NCBI RefSeq assembly: GCF_030503615.1
Contig: NZ_CP129963.1
Span: 1,116,001 to 1,180,000, forward strand
Direction of reading: 5' to 3'
DNA from: Sphingobacterium sp. BN32
Lineage (GTDB): Bacteria; Bacteroidota; Bacteroidia; Sphingobacteriales; Sphingobacteriaceae
Length of the DNA stretch: 64,000 bases
In this document: one piece after another, positions 8,138 to 17,236 of the stretch
Layout of the letters: each line of letters starts with the position of its first letter
Position numbering within the stretch: the first letter of the stretch is position 1
Made by a program: the position numbers and the translations under genes
The notes under the pieces: generated by a model
Seen by the model: the letters and a program-made list of their open reading frames with translations, nothing else
Database searches by the model: none
What the model was told of the DNA's origin: nothing

Positions 8138-9388
8138 ATGAGAAGTTTTGCCTTAAATATATTTAGTACAATGTTTGTTTATTTGATGGTAGCAGCGAGT
8201 TCTCATGCTGCTACCATTGAAATAGGCGTTGGAAAACCTGTAAAAAGGATAAAGGAAGGGATCGCGCTAGCCAAAGAGGGCGATACTCTATTAGTGCATG
8301 CGGGCGTATATAAAGAAGGTAATATTGTCATTGATAAACCCCTTACTTTCTTAGGAAAAGGAAATCCGACCTTAGATGGACAAAAGAAATTTGAACCCTT
8401 GTCGATCAAATCCCATGGTGTTCTGGTACAGGGATTTACGTTCAAATCCTCTGGGCACTCCTCTTTGGATGATATCGCTGGGGTAAAAATTTATAACACG
8501 TATGATGTCAGAATTATAGATAACATTTTAGATGATAATTTCTTCGGAGTCTATTCGCAGAACTGTAAGCGATTAGAAATCCGCGGCAATAAGATTCGCG
8601 CTTATGGAAAAGCCGAGCAACTTATTGGCAACGGCATTCATGGGTGGAAGTCAGACAGCCTGGACATCCGAGAAAACGAGATCATTGGCCATCGAGATGG
8701 CGTTTATCTAGAATTCGTTACGCATACACATGTATTGAACAACCTATCCCAAGATAATCTTCGCTACGGTCTGCATTTCATGTTTTCACATGATAATAGT
8801 TACGTAGGGAACACCTTCCGTTCGAATGGGGCGGGAGTAGCCGTGATGTACACGAAGAATGTGCACATGGAAAATAACAGATTTGAAGAAAACTGGGGAG
8901 ATGCGGCCTACGGCCTTCTCCTAAAAGATATATCCGATAGCCAAATTATCAATAACCATTTCGAAAGAAACACTACCGGAATTTTTATGGAAGGATCCAA
9001 TCGGATCCAACTTGAACAAAACAATTTTAAGGACAACGGTTGGGCAATCAAAGTACAGGCAAGCTGCATGGACAATAGGTTTAAAGACAATAATTTCATG
9101 CAGAATACCTTTGATGTTGCTACAAATGGTGCCTTATCGCTTAACTATTTCGAGAATAACTTTTGGGACAAATACGAAGGATACGACCTGGATAAAGATG
9201 GAATTGGCGATATCCCTTTTCGCCCTGTTAGTTTGTTTTCGATGCTAGTAGAGCGCTATCCCTCGGCCATGCTGCTTTTTAGGAGCTTTATGGTCACCTT
9301 ATTTGATCGTACAGAGAAGTTATTACCAAGTTTAACTCCCGAGAGCCTCAAAGATGAAAAGCCTCGAATGAAATCGATGAAAGTATGA
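8138..9388 (+). CDS. nosD: Periplasmic beta-helix protein NosD
   Basis: About 416 aa. A cleavable signal peptide ends near SSHA-ATIEIG; ATG 8138 is preferred over an in-frame TTG at 8129 that lies only 1 bp past nosL. The remainder is a right-handed parallel beta-helix of CASH/NosD repeats, with recurring short NN-containing rungs such as NRFEENWGD and NNFKDNGW. Together with the ABC transporter NosFY it matures the CuZ site of NosZ in the periplasm. It overlaps nosF by 4 bp (ATGA), the usual sign of translational coupling. Confidence 0.93.
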   Translation: MRSFALNIFSTMFVYLMVAASSHAATIEIGVGKPVKRIKEGIALAKEGDTLLVHAGVYKEGNIVIDKPLTFLGKGNPTLDGQKKFEPLSIKSHGVLVQGFTFKSSGHSSLDDIAGVKIYNTYDVRIIDNILDDNFFGVYSQNCKRLEIRGNKIRAYGKAEQLIGNGIHGWKSDSLDIRENEIIGHRDGVYLEFVTHTHVLNNLSQDNLRYGLHFMFSHDNSYVGNTFRSNGAGVAVMYTKNVHMENNRFEENWGDAAYGLLLKDISDSQIINNHFERNTTGIFMEGSNRIQLEQNNFKDNGWAIKVQASCMDNRFKDNNFMQNTFDVATNGALSLNYFENNFWDKYEGYDLDKDGIGDIPFRPVSLFSMLVERYPSAMLLFRSFMVTLFDRTEKLLPSLTPESLKDEKPRMKSMKV

Positions 9389-10122
9389 TTCAGATTCAAC
9401 ATATCACAAAGGAGTTTGGAAAGCTCAAAGCCCTAAATGATGTCAATCTCCAACTGGAAGGTGGAGAATGTATCGCTTTGATCGGACCAAATGGAAGCGG
9501 AAAGACCACCTTAATCAAGATGATTTTAGGAATGGTGGTTCCCAGTGCTGGCAATATCTTGTTCGAAGGGCAAAATATCCAACAAAAGTGGATTTATCGC
9601 AATGAGATTGGCTACATGCCGCAGATTGGGCAGTACCCGGAGAATATGACGATTGCGCAGGTCCTGGATATGATGAAAGATATCCGCAAGATGCCGGAAA
9701 GCCAATTGGATTTAGAGCTATACCATGCGTTCAATTTGCCTTCACTGCTGGGAAAGCGAATGGGAACTTTGTCCGGTGGGACGCGTCAAAAAGTAAGCGC
9801 ATGTTTAGCTTTTATGTTTTGTCCAAAAGCATTAATCCTGGATGAACCGACAGCCGGTCTTGATCCGCTATCTACCGAGATTCTAAAAGAGAAAATCCAG
9901 AAAGAGAAGAATAAAAATAAGCTGATCATCATCAGTTCACATGTGCTTAGTGATCTGGACGATATGGTTTCGCAGATAATTTATCTGCAAGATGGTCAAC
10001 TGATCTTTCATAAATCATTGCAACAATTGAAAGAAGATACAGGAACTCAAAAATTATCGAAAGCGATCGCTCAGATAATGACTGTTCCAAATCACCCTAA
10101 CAAAGGAGCTGTCCATGAATAA
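9385..10122 (+). CDS. nosF: ABC transporter ATPase NosF
   Basis: The 245-aa protein shows all ATPase motifs: Walker A GPNGSGKTT (about 34-42), Q-loop, signature LSGGTRQK, Walker B ALILDEPTAGLDP and the H-loop SSHVLSD. It powers the NosFY transporter needed for CuZ assembly; the transported substrate (a sulfur species or copper) is not settled by sequence. Its start overlaps the end of nosD and its end overlaps nosY by 8 bp, so nosDFY are translationally coupled. Confidence 0.95.
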   Translation: MIQIQHITKEFGKLKALNDVNLQLEGGECIALIGPNGSGKTTLIKMILGMVVPSAGNILFEGQNIQQKWIYRNEIGYMPQIGQYPENMTIAQVLDMMKDIRKMPESQLDLELYHAFNLPSLLGKRMGTLSGGTRQKVSACLAFMFCPKALILDEPTAGLDPLSTEILKEKIQKEKNKNKLIIISSHVLSDLDDMVSQIIYLQDGQLIFHKSLQQLKEDTGTQKLSKAIAQIMTVPNHPNKGAVHE

Positions 10123-10882
10123 AATTGTTCGATATGTATTCGTTGACCTATTGAGGAATAAAACTATCCTAATCTATACGCTATTGTTACTTGTGTTGTC
10201 GATCAGCGTCTACAGTATGGAGGATAACTACGAAAAGGGCTTGGTCAGCTTACTGAATATAGTGCTTTTTGTTGTTCCTTTGGTGAACATTGTGTTTACG
10301 AGTATTTACTTATATAATAGCGCAGAATTTATAAACCTGCTAGTGAGTCAGCCTCTTAAGCGTACTCATATTTGGCTTAGTATGTTCATCGGACTGGCAA
10401 GTGCGCTGACACTGTCATTTATCATTGGCGTTGCATTGCCGACGTTTATTTATGCGTTCAGCATTTCCGGACTAACATTAATAGGTTGCGGAATACTATT
10501 GTCGTTGATTTTCGTCTCAATTGCCATGTGGACATCCGTATTGATTAGAGATAAATCGAAGGGAATTGGCCTTGCTATCTTATTATGGCTTTATTTTGGG
10601 TTACTATTTGACGCTTTGGTGCTCTTTATGCTGTTCCAATTTTCCGACTATCCGATCGAGAATCTAATGGTCGCCCTGTCGATGTTCAACCCGATCGATA
10701 TTAGCCGCATTCTGATTCTTCTAGAACTTGATTTATCGGCGATGATGGGCTATACAGGTGCTATTTTCAGAGATTTTTTCGGAACAGCGTTAGGCATGGG
10801 AATCACGCTGTTCATCATGATATTATGGTGTGCTCTTCCTGTGGGACTATCCCTTCGTGTTTTCAAGAAAAAAGATCTTTAA
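10115..10882 (+). CDS. nosY: ABC transporter permease NosY
   Basis: The 255-aa protein has six hydrophobic segments (about 20-38, 48-68, 92-112, 122-142, 152-178, 222-245) and a short cytoplasmic start, typical of ABC-2 type permeases. It overlaps the 3' end of nosF by 8 bp. It forms the membrane part of the NosDFY complex. Confidence 0.93.
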   Translation: MNKIVRYVFVDLLRNKTILIYTLLLLVLSISVYSMEDNYEKGLVSLLNIVLFVVPLVNIVFTSIYLYNSAEFINLLVSQPLKRTHIWLSMFIGLASALTLSFIIGVALPTFIYAFSISGLTLIGCGILLSLIFVSIAMWTSVLIRDKSKGIGLAILLWLYFGLLFDALVLFMLFQFSDYPIENLMVALSMFNPIDISRILILLELDLSAMMGYTGAIFRDFFGTALGMGITLFIMILWCALPVGLSLRVFKKKDL

Positions 10883-10912
10883 GATGATATTCGGTATTAA
10901 AAATTAGGTGCC

Positions 10913-11878
10913 ATGATTATTTCAACTACACTTGAGGTTTTTGAGTTAGAAACTCAGGAAAGACAAAAAACTATCTTTGAATATTTTGACGCGCTTTCTG
11001 AGGGCGAATCATTCATCATCAGACATGATCATGACCCCAAGCCTCTGTATTTCCAATTTTTATCAGGAAAAGGCGATGGATTTCTATGGGAATATCTGGA
11101 ATCGGGTCCTCAATTTTGGCAGGTTCGGATAGGAAAGACTCATGCTGTGAAGACAGAAGAAACCATTGGAGAAATTGCGGCGAAGGACATTCGCAATGCA
11201 GCACTTTTAACCAATCTGGGTGTTGATTACTGTTGTAACGGAAAGCAGACAGTCGGCGAATGTGCAGCTTCCATCGGCCTGACCGAAGGGGAACTTCGTG
11301 ATAAATTAGCGCAAGCAGCAAAGATTGAGGCGCCATCAGACTATCTAACGTTTGAGAACTGGGAATTGGATTTTCTCGCTGCCTATATCAAAAATGTGCA
11401 CCATTATTATATACGTGAGCATTTTCCGATTATCAGCAATTTAGCGAACCGAGTTGCGATGGTACATGCAAGTGAACAACCGGAGTTAGTCGATTATGCA
11501 AAAGAGGTTGACACATTTTTGAATGAAATTTACGCGCATATAGAAATAGAAGAAAAGCTGTTATTTCCCGGCGCCAATAATTTAAGCATGCTAACGGTGG
11601 AACATGCTTGTCAATTAGTCCAATACCTTCGTTATGAACATGGTGATTTAGGTGTCGAATTGCAGCAATTACGCCGCATAATAAAGCATTATCTGCCACC
11701 CGAGGGGGCCTGCTATTCCTATATCTCACTGCATGCGCATCTTGAAGCGTTGGAGCGTGACCTGTGTCAGCATATACATTTAGAAATCAATATTTTATTT
11801 CCGAAACTCTTAAAAATTTACGATTCCTCGTCGAATTCAACAAACATTTTTGAGACCGAAGGCTTATGCAGCATTTAA
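10913..11878 (+). CDS. ric: DUF2249-ScdA_N-hemerythrin di-iron repair protein (RIC/YtfE type)
   Basis: Three domains in 321 aa. Residues 1-75 resemble DUF2249. About 85-140 is the ScdA_N/DUF542 segment (AAxDIRNAALLxNLGVDYCCNG with Cys 107 and 108). About 150-310 is a hemerythrin-like four-helix bundle with spaced His and Glu ligands (HHYY, HIEIEEKLLF, YEHGD, HAHLE, HIHLEINILFP). Family members restore iron-sulfur clusters or release iron after nitric oxide or oxidative damage. Position 30 bp after nosY, in the same direction, suggests protection against NO during nitrogen-oxide respiration. The added DUF2249 is a fusion not found in the E. coli protein and may sense or bind redox partners. 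Confidence 0.88.
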   Translation: MIISTTLEVFELETQERQKTIFEYFDALSEGESFIIRHDHDPKPLYFQFLSGKGDGFLWEYLESGPQFWQVRIGKTHAVKTEETIGEIAAKDIRNAALLTNLGVDYCCNGKQTVGECAASIGLTEGELRDKLAQAAKIEAPSDYLTFENWELDFLAAYIKNVHHYYIREHFPIISNLANRVAMVHASEQPELVDYAKEVDTFLNEIYAHIEIEEKLLFPGANNLSMLTVEHACQLVQYLRYEHGDLGVELQQLRRIIKHYLPPEGACYSYISLHAHLEALERDLCQHIHLEINILFPKLLKIYDSSSNSTNIFETEGLCSI

Positions 11879-11908
11879 AGCGATTATTAACACAAAATAA
11901 ACAATACG

Positions 11909-12694
11909 ATGAAAAAGATAAACTTTCTCCTTTCCCTTTGCTTGACGCTCTTATTTATGAGCTCTTGTTCCAAAGACGATCCAAGCGTGGAGATCGAAAC
12001 AGATAAGCTAATTATTGCTAAGGCTACGCTGAGCAATGATGAAGAAATCACCCTAATGGGCGACCACGAGCTAACTGTTGGCTATCAGAAGGTATATATT
12101 CAGCTTACCAAGGATGGCAGACTGCAAACCTCTTCCAACATCACTTTCTCACCAATTATGGATATGGGCAGCATGACGCATGGCGCTCCATCGAGTGCTT
12201 TGAGCTATGCCAACCAAACGAATAGTTATGAGGGCTATGTGGTATTTACGATGCCATCTAGCGATTCGGGTTCATGGGAGTTGAAATTTAATGTGAATGG
12301 CGAAGAGATCAGTATCCCAATTCGGGTGAAAGCAGCGGCGACTGGCAATTTGCCCGTAAAGAGTTTTACAGCATCCAATAATAAGGGATATGTCATCGCT
12401 TTAGTTGATCCTGCAACACCCAAGATAGGGGTGAATGAGTTAGAGCTGATGATTTTTCTAAAAGAGACGATGTTTTCATTTCCGGAACAAAACGGATTAA
12501 CATTGGATTTTGATCCGCAAATGACTTCTATGAATCATGGCTCACCTAATAATGTTTCGCCGGTTGCTTCTGGCAATGGTCGTTACAAAGGCAAGGTCAA
12601 TTTTACGATGACAGGAGATTGGAGATTGTTCTTCGATATCAAAGAAGGAAATACCGAGTTGGCGAAAGATGTATATCTCGATGTTCTCTTCTAA
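11909..12694 (+). CDS. YtkA-like lipoprotein, probable copper-binding, in nos operon
   Basis: The 261-aa lipoprotein (LFMSSC, Cys 19-20) has two copies of a YtkA/FixH-like Ig fold, about 35-140 and 150-260. Each has a Met/His-rich strand, MDMGSMTHGAP in the first and MTSMNHGSP in the second, a pattern typical of periplasmic Cu(I) handling. It is 31 bp after the RIC gene and is followed by the copper receptor gene, so a role in collecting copper for NosZ is likely. Copper binding is inferred from motif and context. Confidence 0.75.
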   Translation: MKKINFLLSLCLTLLFMSSCSKDDPSVEIETDKLIIAKATLSNDEEITLMGDHELTVGYQKVYIQLTKDGRLQTSSNITFSPIMDMGSMTHGAPSSALSYANQTNSYEGYVVFTMPSSDSGSWELKFNVNGEEISIPIRVKAAATGNLPVKSFTASNNKGYVIALVDPATPKIGVNELELMIFLKETMFSFPEQNGLTLDFDPQMTSMNHGSPNNVSPVASGNGRYKGKVNFTMTGDWRLFFDIKEGNTELAKDVYLDVLF

Positions 12695-12705
12695 CTATTA
12701 ATGAT

Positions 12706-12727
12706 CTGCGCCAATGCTTTGGCGCAG
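12706..12727. other. Strong RNA hairpin between the YtkA-like gene and nosA-like receptor
   Basis: A perfect 9-bp stem (CTGCGCCAA / TTGGCGCAG) with a 4-nt loop lies 12 bp after the upstream stop codon. No T-tract follows, so it is not a normal terminator. It overlaps the possible early start of the receptor at 12714, which argues for the later start at 12753. It could be an attenuator or an mRNA-processing or stabilising element that sets the ratio of the two products. Confidence 0.55.
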
Positions 12728-12752
12728 CATGGTTGTCCCCAATTTACAACTT

Positions 12753-14771
12753 ATGAACGGCATACGATATATATTAGTTTTAAGCGCTATCGCCATGACT
12801 TTCACTGCGATGGCTCAACATCATAAGGAGCAAGACTCACTTAAACATGTAGAAATTGAAGAAGTCGTGGTCACGAGTCAAGTTGGTGTCAATAAGCAAC
12901 TTGAAAAGGAACAACGTGCTTCCAAACAAGCCAATATTGATCAGCTGCTGGATAAGGTAGCCGGCGTACAGATGATCCGTCGCGGTGCCTACGCCTGGGA
13001 ACCAACCATACGTAGTCTAAATGCCGCGCAGACCAATCTAAGTATCGACGGAATGGCAATTTTTGGGGCTTGTACAGATCGGATGGATCCCATTAGTTCA
13101 TATATCGAGCCTAGCAACCTTCAACAGATTAATGTCAATCTAGAACCCTCTTTTAATAACTACGGTGCGGGTGTTGCCGGAGGTATTAATTTTAAATTGG
13201 CGACTCCCGAATTGACGAATCTTCCTAAATTAAGCGGTTTGCTCGGAACAGGTTTCGAAACGAATGCTGAGGCTATTCAAACTTTAGCCTCCCTACAGTA
13301 CAGTACAGACCGCTATGGTATCCTGATCAATGGGATATTCAGAAAAGCGCATGAGTATCGGGCAGCGAATATGCAAGTGGTACCACATTCGCAGTTCCAA
13401 AAATGGAATGGATCGCTGGCGTTCAAATATAAAATAAACGATAGAAACCAGCTTACCGCACAATATCTTGCTGACTATGGACAAAATATTGGATACCCAG
13501 CTTTGACGATGGATGTTGCATATGCAAATGCCAATATCGCTTCATTAAGCCATGTGTACTCGATGAAAGCGACAGGCATGGATCTTCGAAGTAAAATATA
13601 TTTTAATCACATCGACCATGCAATGGACGATACGAAACGTCCGGCAGAAAGTGTCGCGATGCATATGGATATGCCTGGTGTTTCATGGACAGGCGGGTTC
13701 TACAGCGAAACGGGGTATCAGCAGGGGAAACATTATTTGCAAGCGCGAGTAAGCGGCTATGTGAATCGATTGACCGCAAACATGACGATGTATCCGACCC
13801 AAGGCAGCCCGATGTTCATGTATACTATTCCCGATGCGCAACGTAATCATATCGACTTAGCTATCGCCGACAAGCTTGCTGTTTCCGAACAGTGGGGAGT
13901 GGACTTCTTAGGGAATTATAGCTATTCACATTCACAACTGTACAGTGAAGCAGGAAAGGCACAACTTTCAGGAATGAAGGATGGAAATCTTAACCGTAGC
14001 AATCACCTGGCAAGCGTCAGTTTGATGGGGCACTATCAACCCAGTGCTCACTGGCATTGGATGGCGAAGATGGGTTATGCAACTCGAAGCGCGAGCTTAC
14101 AGGAGTATTATGGCTTTTATTTGTTCAATCGTTTAGATAATTACGATTACCTCGGTAATATGGACCTTAAAACCGAGAAAGCTTTGCAGGCTAGCTTAGG
14201 CATGAGCTATCAATTGGCTTGGCTACGTATAGAAGCTACTGCCTACAACTATTTCTTCAAAGATTACATAGCAGGAGCCATCAATAACGATTTTCAAGTA
14301 ATGACGATTGGTGCCACTGGTGTAAAACAATATGCCAATCTATCTTCGGCAAATATCATAGGTGCGGAATTTGCGCTTCGTTTGAAACCGTTTAAATTCT
14401 TAGAATGGATGAGCACGGTTGCTTATTCTGAGGGCAAAGATAACAGAGACAATTCGCTTCCGCTGATAGCGCCATTTACGAATAACAATAGCCTCCTAGT
14501 AAACTATAAGGGTTGGGCGGGACAGGTCGAACTAGCGTATTACGCTGCTCAAAATAAAGTAAGCCCTGAAGTTTACGGCGATACGCATACCCCTTCCGCA
14601 ACCTTATTGAACGCAGGATTGCGCAAAACATTTTCGTTAAAGCAACATCGGCTCACTAGTAATTTCCGCGTGGAGAATATTTTCGATCGCTATTATTATC
14701 GTCATCAAGATATTATGAAAATTGCGCGCCCCGGTCGCAACTTTGTCGCACAAATAAGCCTGTCGTTTTAA
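12753..14771 (+). CDS. nosA: NosA/OprC-like TonB-dependent copper receptor
   Basis: A 672-aa outer-membrane receptor starting at ATG 12753, which gives a signal peptide ending AMAQ. The TonB box region (VEIEEVVVTSQV) is followed by a plug domain and a barrel ending in aromatic Phe (QISLSF). The plug contains FGACTDRMDPISSYIEP: the CxxxM pair matches the copper site of Pseudomonas OprC/NosA. A His/Met segment, MHMDM, lies in the first part of the barrel. It should import copper across the outer membrane to supply NosZ. It is the last gene of the nos unit, and a terminator-like hairpin follows. Confidence 0.88.
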   Translation: MNGIRYILVLSAIAMTFTAMAQHHKEQDSLKHVEIEEVVVTSQVGVNKQLEKEQRASKQANIDQLLDKVAGVQMIRRGAYAWEPTIRSLNAAQTNLSIDGMAIFGACTDRMDPISSYIEPSNLQQINVNLEPSFNNYGAGVAGGINFKLATPELTNLPKLSGLLGTGFETNAEAIQTLASLQYSTDRYGILINGIFRKAHEYRAANMQVVPHSQFQKWNGSLAFKYKINDRNQLTAQYLADYGQNIGYPALTMDVAYANANIASLSHVYSMKATGMDLRSKIYFNHIDHAMDDTKRPAESVAMHMDMPGVSWTGGFYSETGYQQGKHYLQARVSGYVNRLTANMTMYPTQGSPMFMYTIPDAQRNHIDLAIADKLAVSEQWGVDFLGNYSYSHSQLYSEAGKAQLSGMKDGNLNRSNHLASVSLMGHYQPSAHWHWMAKMGYATRSASLQEYYGFYLFNRLDNYDYLGNMDLKTEKALQASLGMSYQLAWLRIEATAYNYFFKDYIAGAINNDFQVMTIGATGVKQYANLSSANIIGAEFALRLKPFKFLEWMSTVAYSEGKDNRDNSLPLIAPFTNNNSLLVNYKGWAGQVELAYYAAQNKVSPEVYGDTHTPSATLLNAGLRKTFSLKQHRLTSNFRVENIFDRYYYRHQDIMKIARPGRNFVAQISLSF

Positions 14772-14782
14772 GCATTTTCAAT

Positions 14783-14802
14783 AATGCGGCTCACCCCGCA
14801 TT
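14783..14802 (+). terminator. Probable terminator of the nos unit
   Basis: A 7-bp stem AATGCGG / CCGCATT with a 6-nt loop, 11 bp after the nosA stop, followed by TC-rich sequence. The T-tract is weak. Confidence 0.5.
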
Positions 14803-14837
14803 TCAAGCTAACTTCTTTCTTAATCAGCTTATTGAAC

Positions 14838-14853
14838 TCTGAAAATTTTCAGA
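14838..14853. promoter_or_regulatory. 16-bp perfect palindrome upstream of nrdD
   Basis: TCTGAAAATTTTCAGA is a perfect palindrome without a loop, so an operator is more likely than a terminator. It lies 99 bp before the nrdD start. No known NrdR or Fnr consensus fits well. Confidence 0.4.
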
Positions 14854-14886
14854 AAAAAAATGAATAAGTGTTTAGCGTCATTTTAA

Positions 14887-14906
14887 TTCTAGGTAGTTCT
14901 AGGTAG
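14887..14906. repeat. Tandem 10-bp direct repeat upstream of nrdD
   Basis: TTCTAGGTAG is repeated twice in immediate tandem (14887-14896, 14897-14906), one helical turn apart, 46 bp before the nrdD ATG. It may be a binding site for a regulator of anaerobic deoxynucleotide synthesis. Confidence 0.4.
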
Positions 14907-14952
14907 CTTTAGATAAACCCAAATTCTTGCTTTTAAAACTCAAAATTGTGAT

Positions 14953-17067
14953 ATGAAAGACGTAATTAAACGAGACGGAACCTTAGAGAAATTTCAGCCT
15001 TTTAAAATAGAAGATGCAATCAAGAAAGCCTTTCAGTCCGTGTCGATTCCATACGACGAAGAGATTATGGAATCTATACTTGCTGAGATCGGGCAATCCG
15101 CGCTCGTCGACGTGGAAGATATACAGGATCTGATTGAAAAAAAGCTTTATGTGGGTGGTCATTTTCAAGTAATGCGCTCCTTTATGCTCTTCCGACATAC
15201 AAGGAAGTTGCAACGCGAGCATATCGATCGATTTATCGATTCCAGCACTTATGTCGACAGCAGCCATGCAGTAGAGGAATATATTTATCAGAATGATTGG
15301 CGAATCCAAGCGAATGCGAATAACTCTTTTTCAAATGCGGGCTTGGTTAATAACACCGCCGGAAAGATTATCGCCAATTATTGGTTAGACAAAGTTTACA
15401 ATAGAATAGAAGGACATGCGCATCGTAATGCGGATATTCATATTCACGATTTAGACTGCCTTACAGGTTATTGCGCTGGTTGGAGCCTGCGGGTATTGCT
15501 TGATGAAGGGTTTAATGGGGTTCGTGGTCGTGTAGATAGCAGGCCACCGTCTCATTTCCGAGAAGCGCTAGGTCAAATGGCTAATTTTTTAGGGATTTTG
15601 CAAAGTGAATGGGCGGGAGCACAGGCTTTTAGTTCATTCGACACCTATCTGGCACCCTATGTATTCAAAGACAGATTGAGTCAGATTGATGTGAAAAAAG
15701 CGATTCGAAGTTTTGTGTATAATTTAAATGTGCCTGCTCGATGGGGTCAATCACCATTTACGAATATCACGTTGGATTGGAATGTTCCTCAAGACTTACA
15801 AGATCAGATTCCTACGAAATCAGGCACGCATTTATTCCGCGGCTTGGAAAACGAAGAGCTAAATGCCCTTGCCGCCGAGCGGGGTGCAAGTAATTTAGAA
15901 GATTTGACTTATAAGCATTTTCAAGCGGAGATGAATATGATCAATAAAGCCTATTACGAAGTGATGACGGAGGGCGATGCGAATGGGCAGCCTTTCACAT
16001 TTCCTATCCCGACGGTCAATATTACCGAAGACTTTGATTGGGAGGGTGAGAATGTGGATGTTCTGTTCGAGAATACAGCGAAGATTGGTTCTTCCTATTT
16101 TCAGAATTTCATCGGAAGCCAATATATAGTGGATGAGGCAGGCGAGCGGGTCGAAAATCCGGATGCCTATAAGCCAAACGCCGTTCGCAGTATGTGCTGC
16201 CGTTTGCAGCTTGACTTGCGCGAGCTGTTGAAGCGCGGGAATGGGCTGTTCGGAAGTGCCGAAATGACCGGAAGTATAGGCGTGGTCACCATCAATATGG
16301 CAAGGCTGGGTTACCTGTACAAAGGCAAACCGAAGGAATTATATGCACGTTTGAATGAGCTGATGGAAATCGGAAAATCCACTTTGGAGAAGAAGCGCAA
16401 ATTTGTACAGGAGATGTATGATAATGGCCTGTATCCATATACCAAACGATATCTTCCACACTTTCGCAATCATTTCTCGACCATTGGTGTCAATGGTATG
16501 AATGAGATGATTCGTAATTATACTGAAGACCAAGAGGATATCGTATCTCCTTGGGGCAAGGAGTTTGCTAGCAACGTCTTAGATTTTATCCGAAACAGAC
16601 TTCGTGAGTTCCAGGAAAGTACGGGCAACCTGTATAACCTTGAGGCGACACCAGCTGAAGGAACGACCTATCGATTTGCTAAAGAAGATAGGAAACGCTT
16701 TGAAGATATTTTGCAAGCAGGAACGCATCCACAGATTTATTACACCAATAGTTCACAGTTGCCAGCCGATCAAACGGATGATCCGTTTGAAGCCTTGCTT
16801 TTGCAAGATGATCTGCAATGTAAATATACAGGCGGTACAGTATTGCATCTCTACATGCGCGAGCGCATAAGTACATCCGATGCATGTAAGGAATTCGTAA
16901 AAACGGTATTAACAAATTTTAAATTACCATATATCACAGTGACTCCAGTGTTTAGTGTATGCCCTAAACATGGTTACTTGAACGGGCAACATGAATACTG
17001 TCCGCAATGCGACGAAGAAATTATCAATAAACATAAATTAGATGTCACACATGAAAACTTTGAATGA
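14953..17067 (+). CDS. nrdD: Anaerobic ribonucleoside-triphosphate reductase, main chain NrdD
   Basis: The 704-aa protein begins with an ATP-cone (about 1-90, VIKRDGTLEKF), followed by the ten-stranded class III reductase barrel with a Cys pair in SMCCRLQ (likely active-site thiyl). Near the end are zinc-binding cysteines (CPKHG ... CPQCDEE). It makes deoxynucleotides under anaerobic conditions. The chain stops shortly after the zinc cysteines at a tandem TGA TGA, before any glycyl-radical motif; that motif is in the next reading frame (17051-17236). So the gene is split or needs a +1 frameshift. Its place after the nos unit fits oxygen-limited growth. A palindrome and tandem repeats precede it. 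Confidence 0.93.
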   Translation: MKDVIKRDGTLEKFQPFKIEDAIKKAFQSVSIPYDEEIMESILAEIGQSALVDVEDIQDLIEKKLYVGGHFQVMRSFMLFRHTRKLQREHIDRFIDSSTYVDSSHAVEEYIYQNDWRIQANANNSFSNAGLVNNTAGKIIANYWLDKVYNRIEGHAHRNADIHIHDLDCLTGYCAGWSLRVLLDEGFNGVRGRVDSRPPSHFREALGQMANFLGILQSEWAGAQAFSSFDTYLAPYVFKDRLSQIDVKKAIRSFVYNLNVPARWGQSPFTNITLDWNVPQDLQDQIPTKSGTHLFRGLENEELNALAAERGASNLEDLTYKHFQAEMNMINKAYYEVMTEGDANGQPFTFPIPTVNITEDFDWEGENVDVLFENTAKIGSSYFQNFIGSQYIVDEAGERVENPDAYKPNAVRSMCCRLQLDLRELLKRGNGLFGSAEMTGSIGVVTINMARLGYLYKGKPKELYARLNELMEIGKSTLEKKRKFVQEMYDNGLYPYTKRYLPHFRNHFSTIGVNGMNEMIRNYTEDQEDIVSPWGKEFASNVLDFIRNRLREFQESTGNLYNLEATPAEGTTYRFAKEDRKRFEDILQAGTHPQIYYTNSSQLPADQTDDPFEALLLQDDLQCKYTGGTVLHLYMRERISTSDACKEFVKTVLTNFKLPYITVTPVFSVCPKHGYLNGQHEYCPQCDEEIINKHKLDVTHENFE

Positions 17068-17236
17068 TGAAAGACAGCAGGTGTTGCAACAACATCAGCA
17101 AGAACGCAGTAAATGTTTGGTTTACACGCGCGTAATGGGCTACCACCGTCCTGTGGAAAGCTTTAACATCGGTAAGCAAGGGGAACATAAGGAGCGAACC
17201 TTATTCTGTGAGCAATATGGCAAATCCGCTGTTTGA
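17051..17236 (+). CDS. nrdD: Glycyl-radical C-terminal piece of NrdD, separate overlapping ORF
   Basis: A 61-aa ORF from ATG 17051, overlapping the end of the main nrdD chain by 17 bp in the +1 frame. It contains CLVYTRVMGYHRP followed by a SFNIGKQGE segment. This is the glycyl-radical end of class III reductases, with Gly of RVMGY as the probable radical site. In most family members this is part of one polypeptide. Here it could be made by translational re-initiation as a separate subunit that docks on NrdD, by programmed +1 frameshifting near TTT GAA TGA TGA, or the split may be a mutation. Intact flanking frames and tight overlap with nrdG favour a working arrangement. Confidence 0.8.
   Translation: MKTLNDERQQVLQQHQQERSKCLVYTRVMGYHRPVESFNIGKQGEHKERTLFCEQYGKSAV

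Noticed and set aside
12714..12752. Earlier start of the NosA-like receptor
   Set aside because: Lies within a hairpin and puts 13 residues before the signal peptide; ATG 12753 gives a normal signal.
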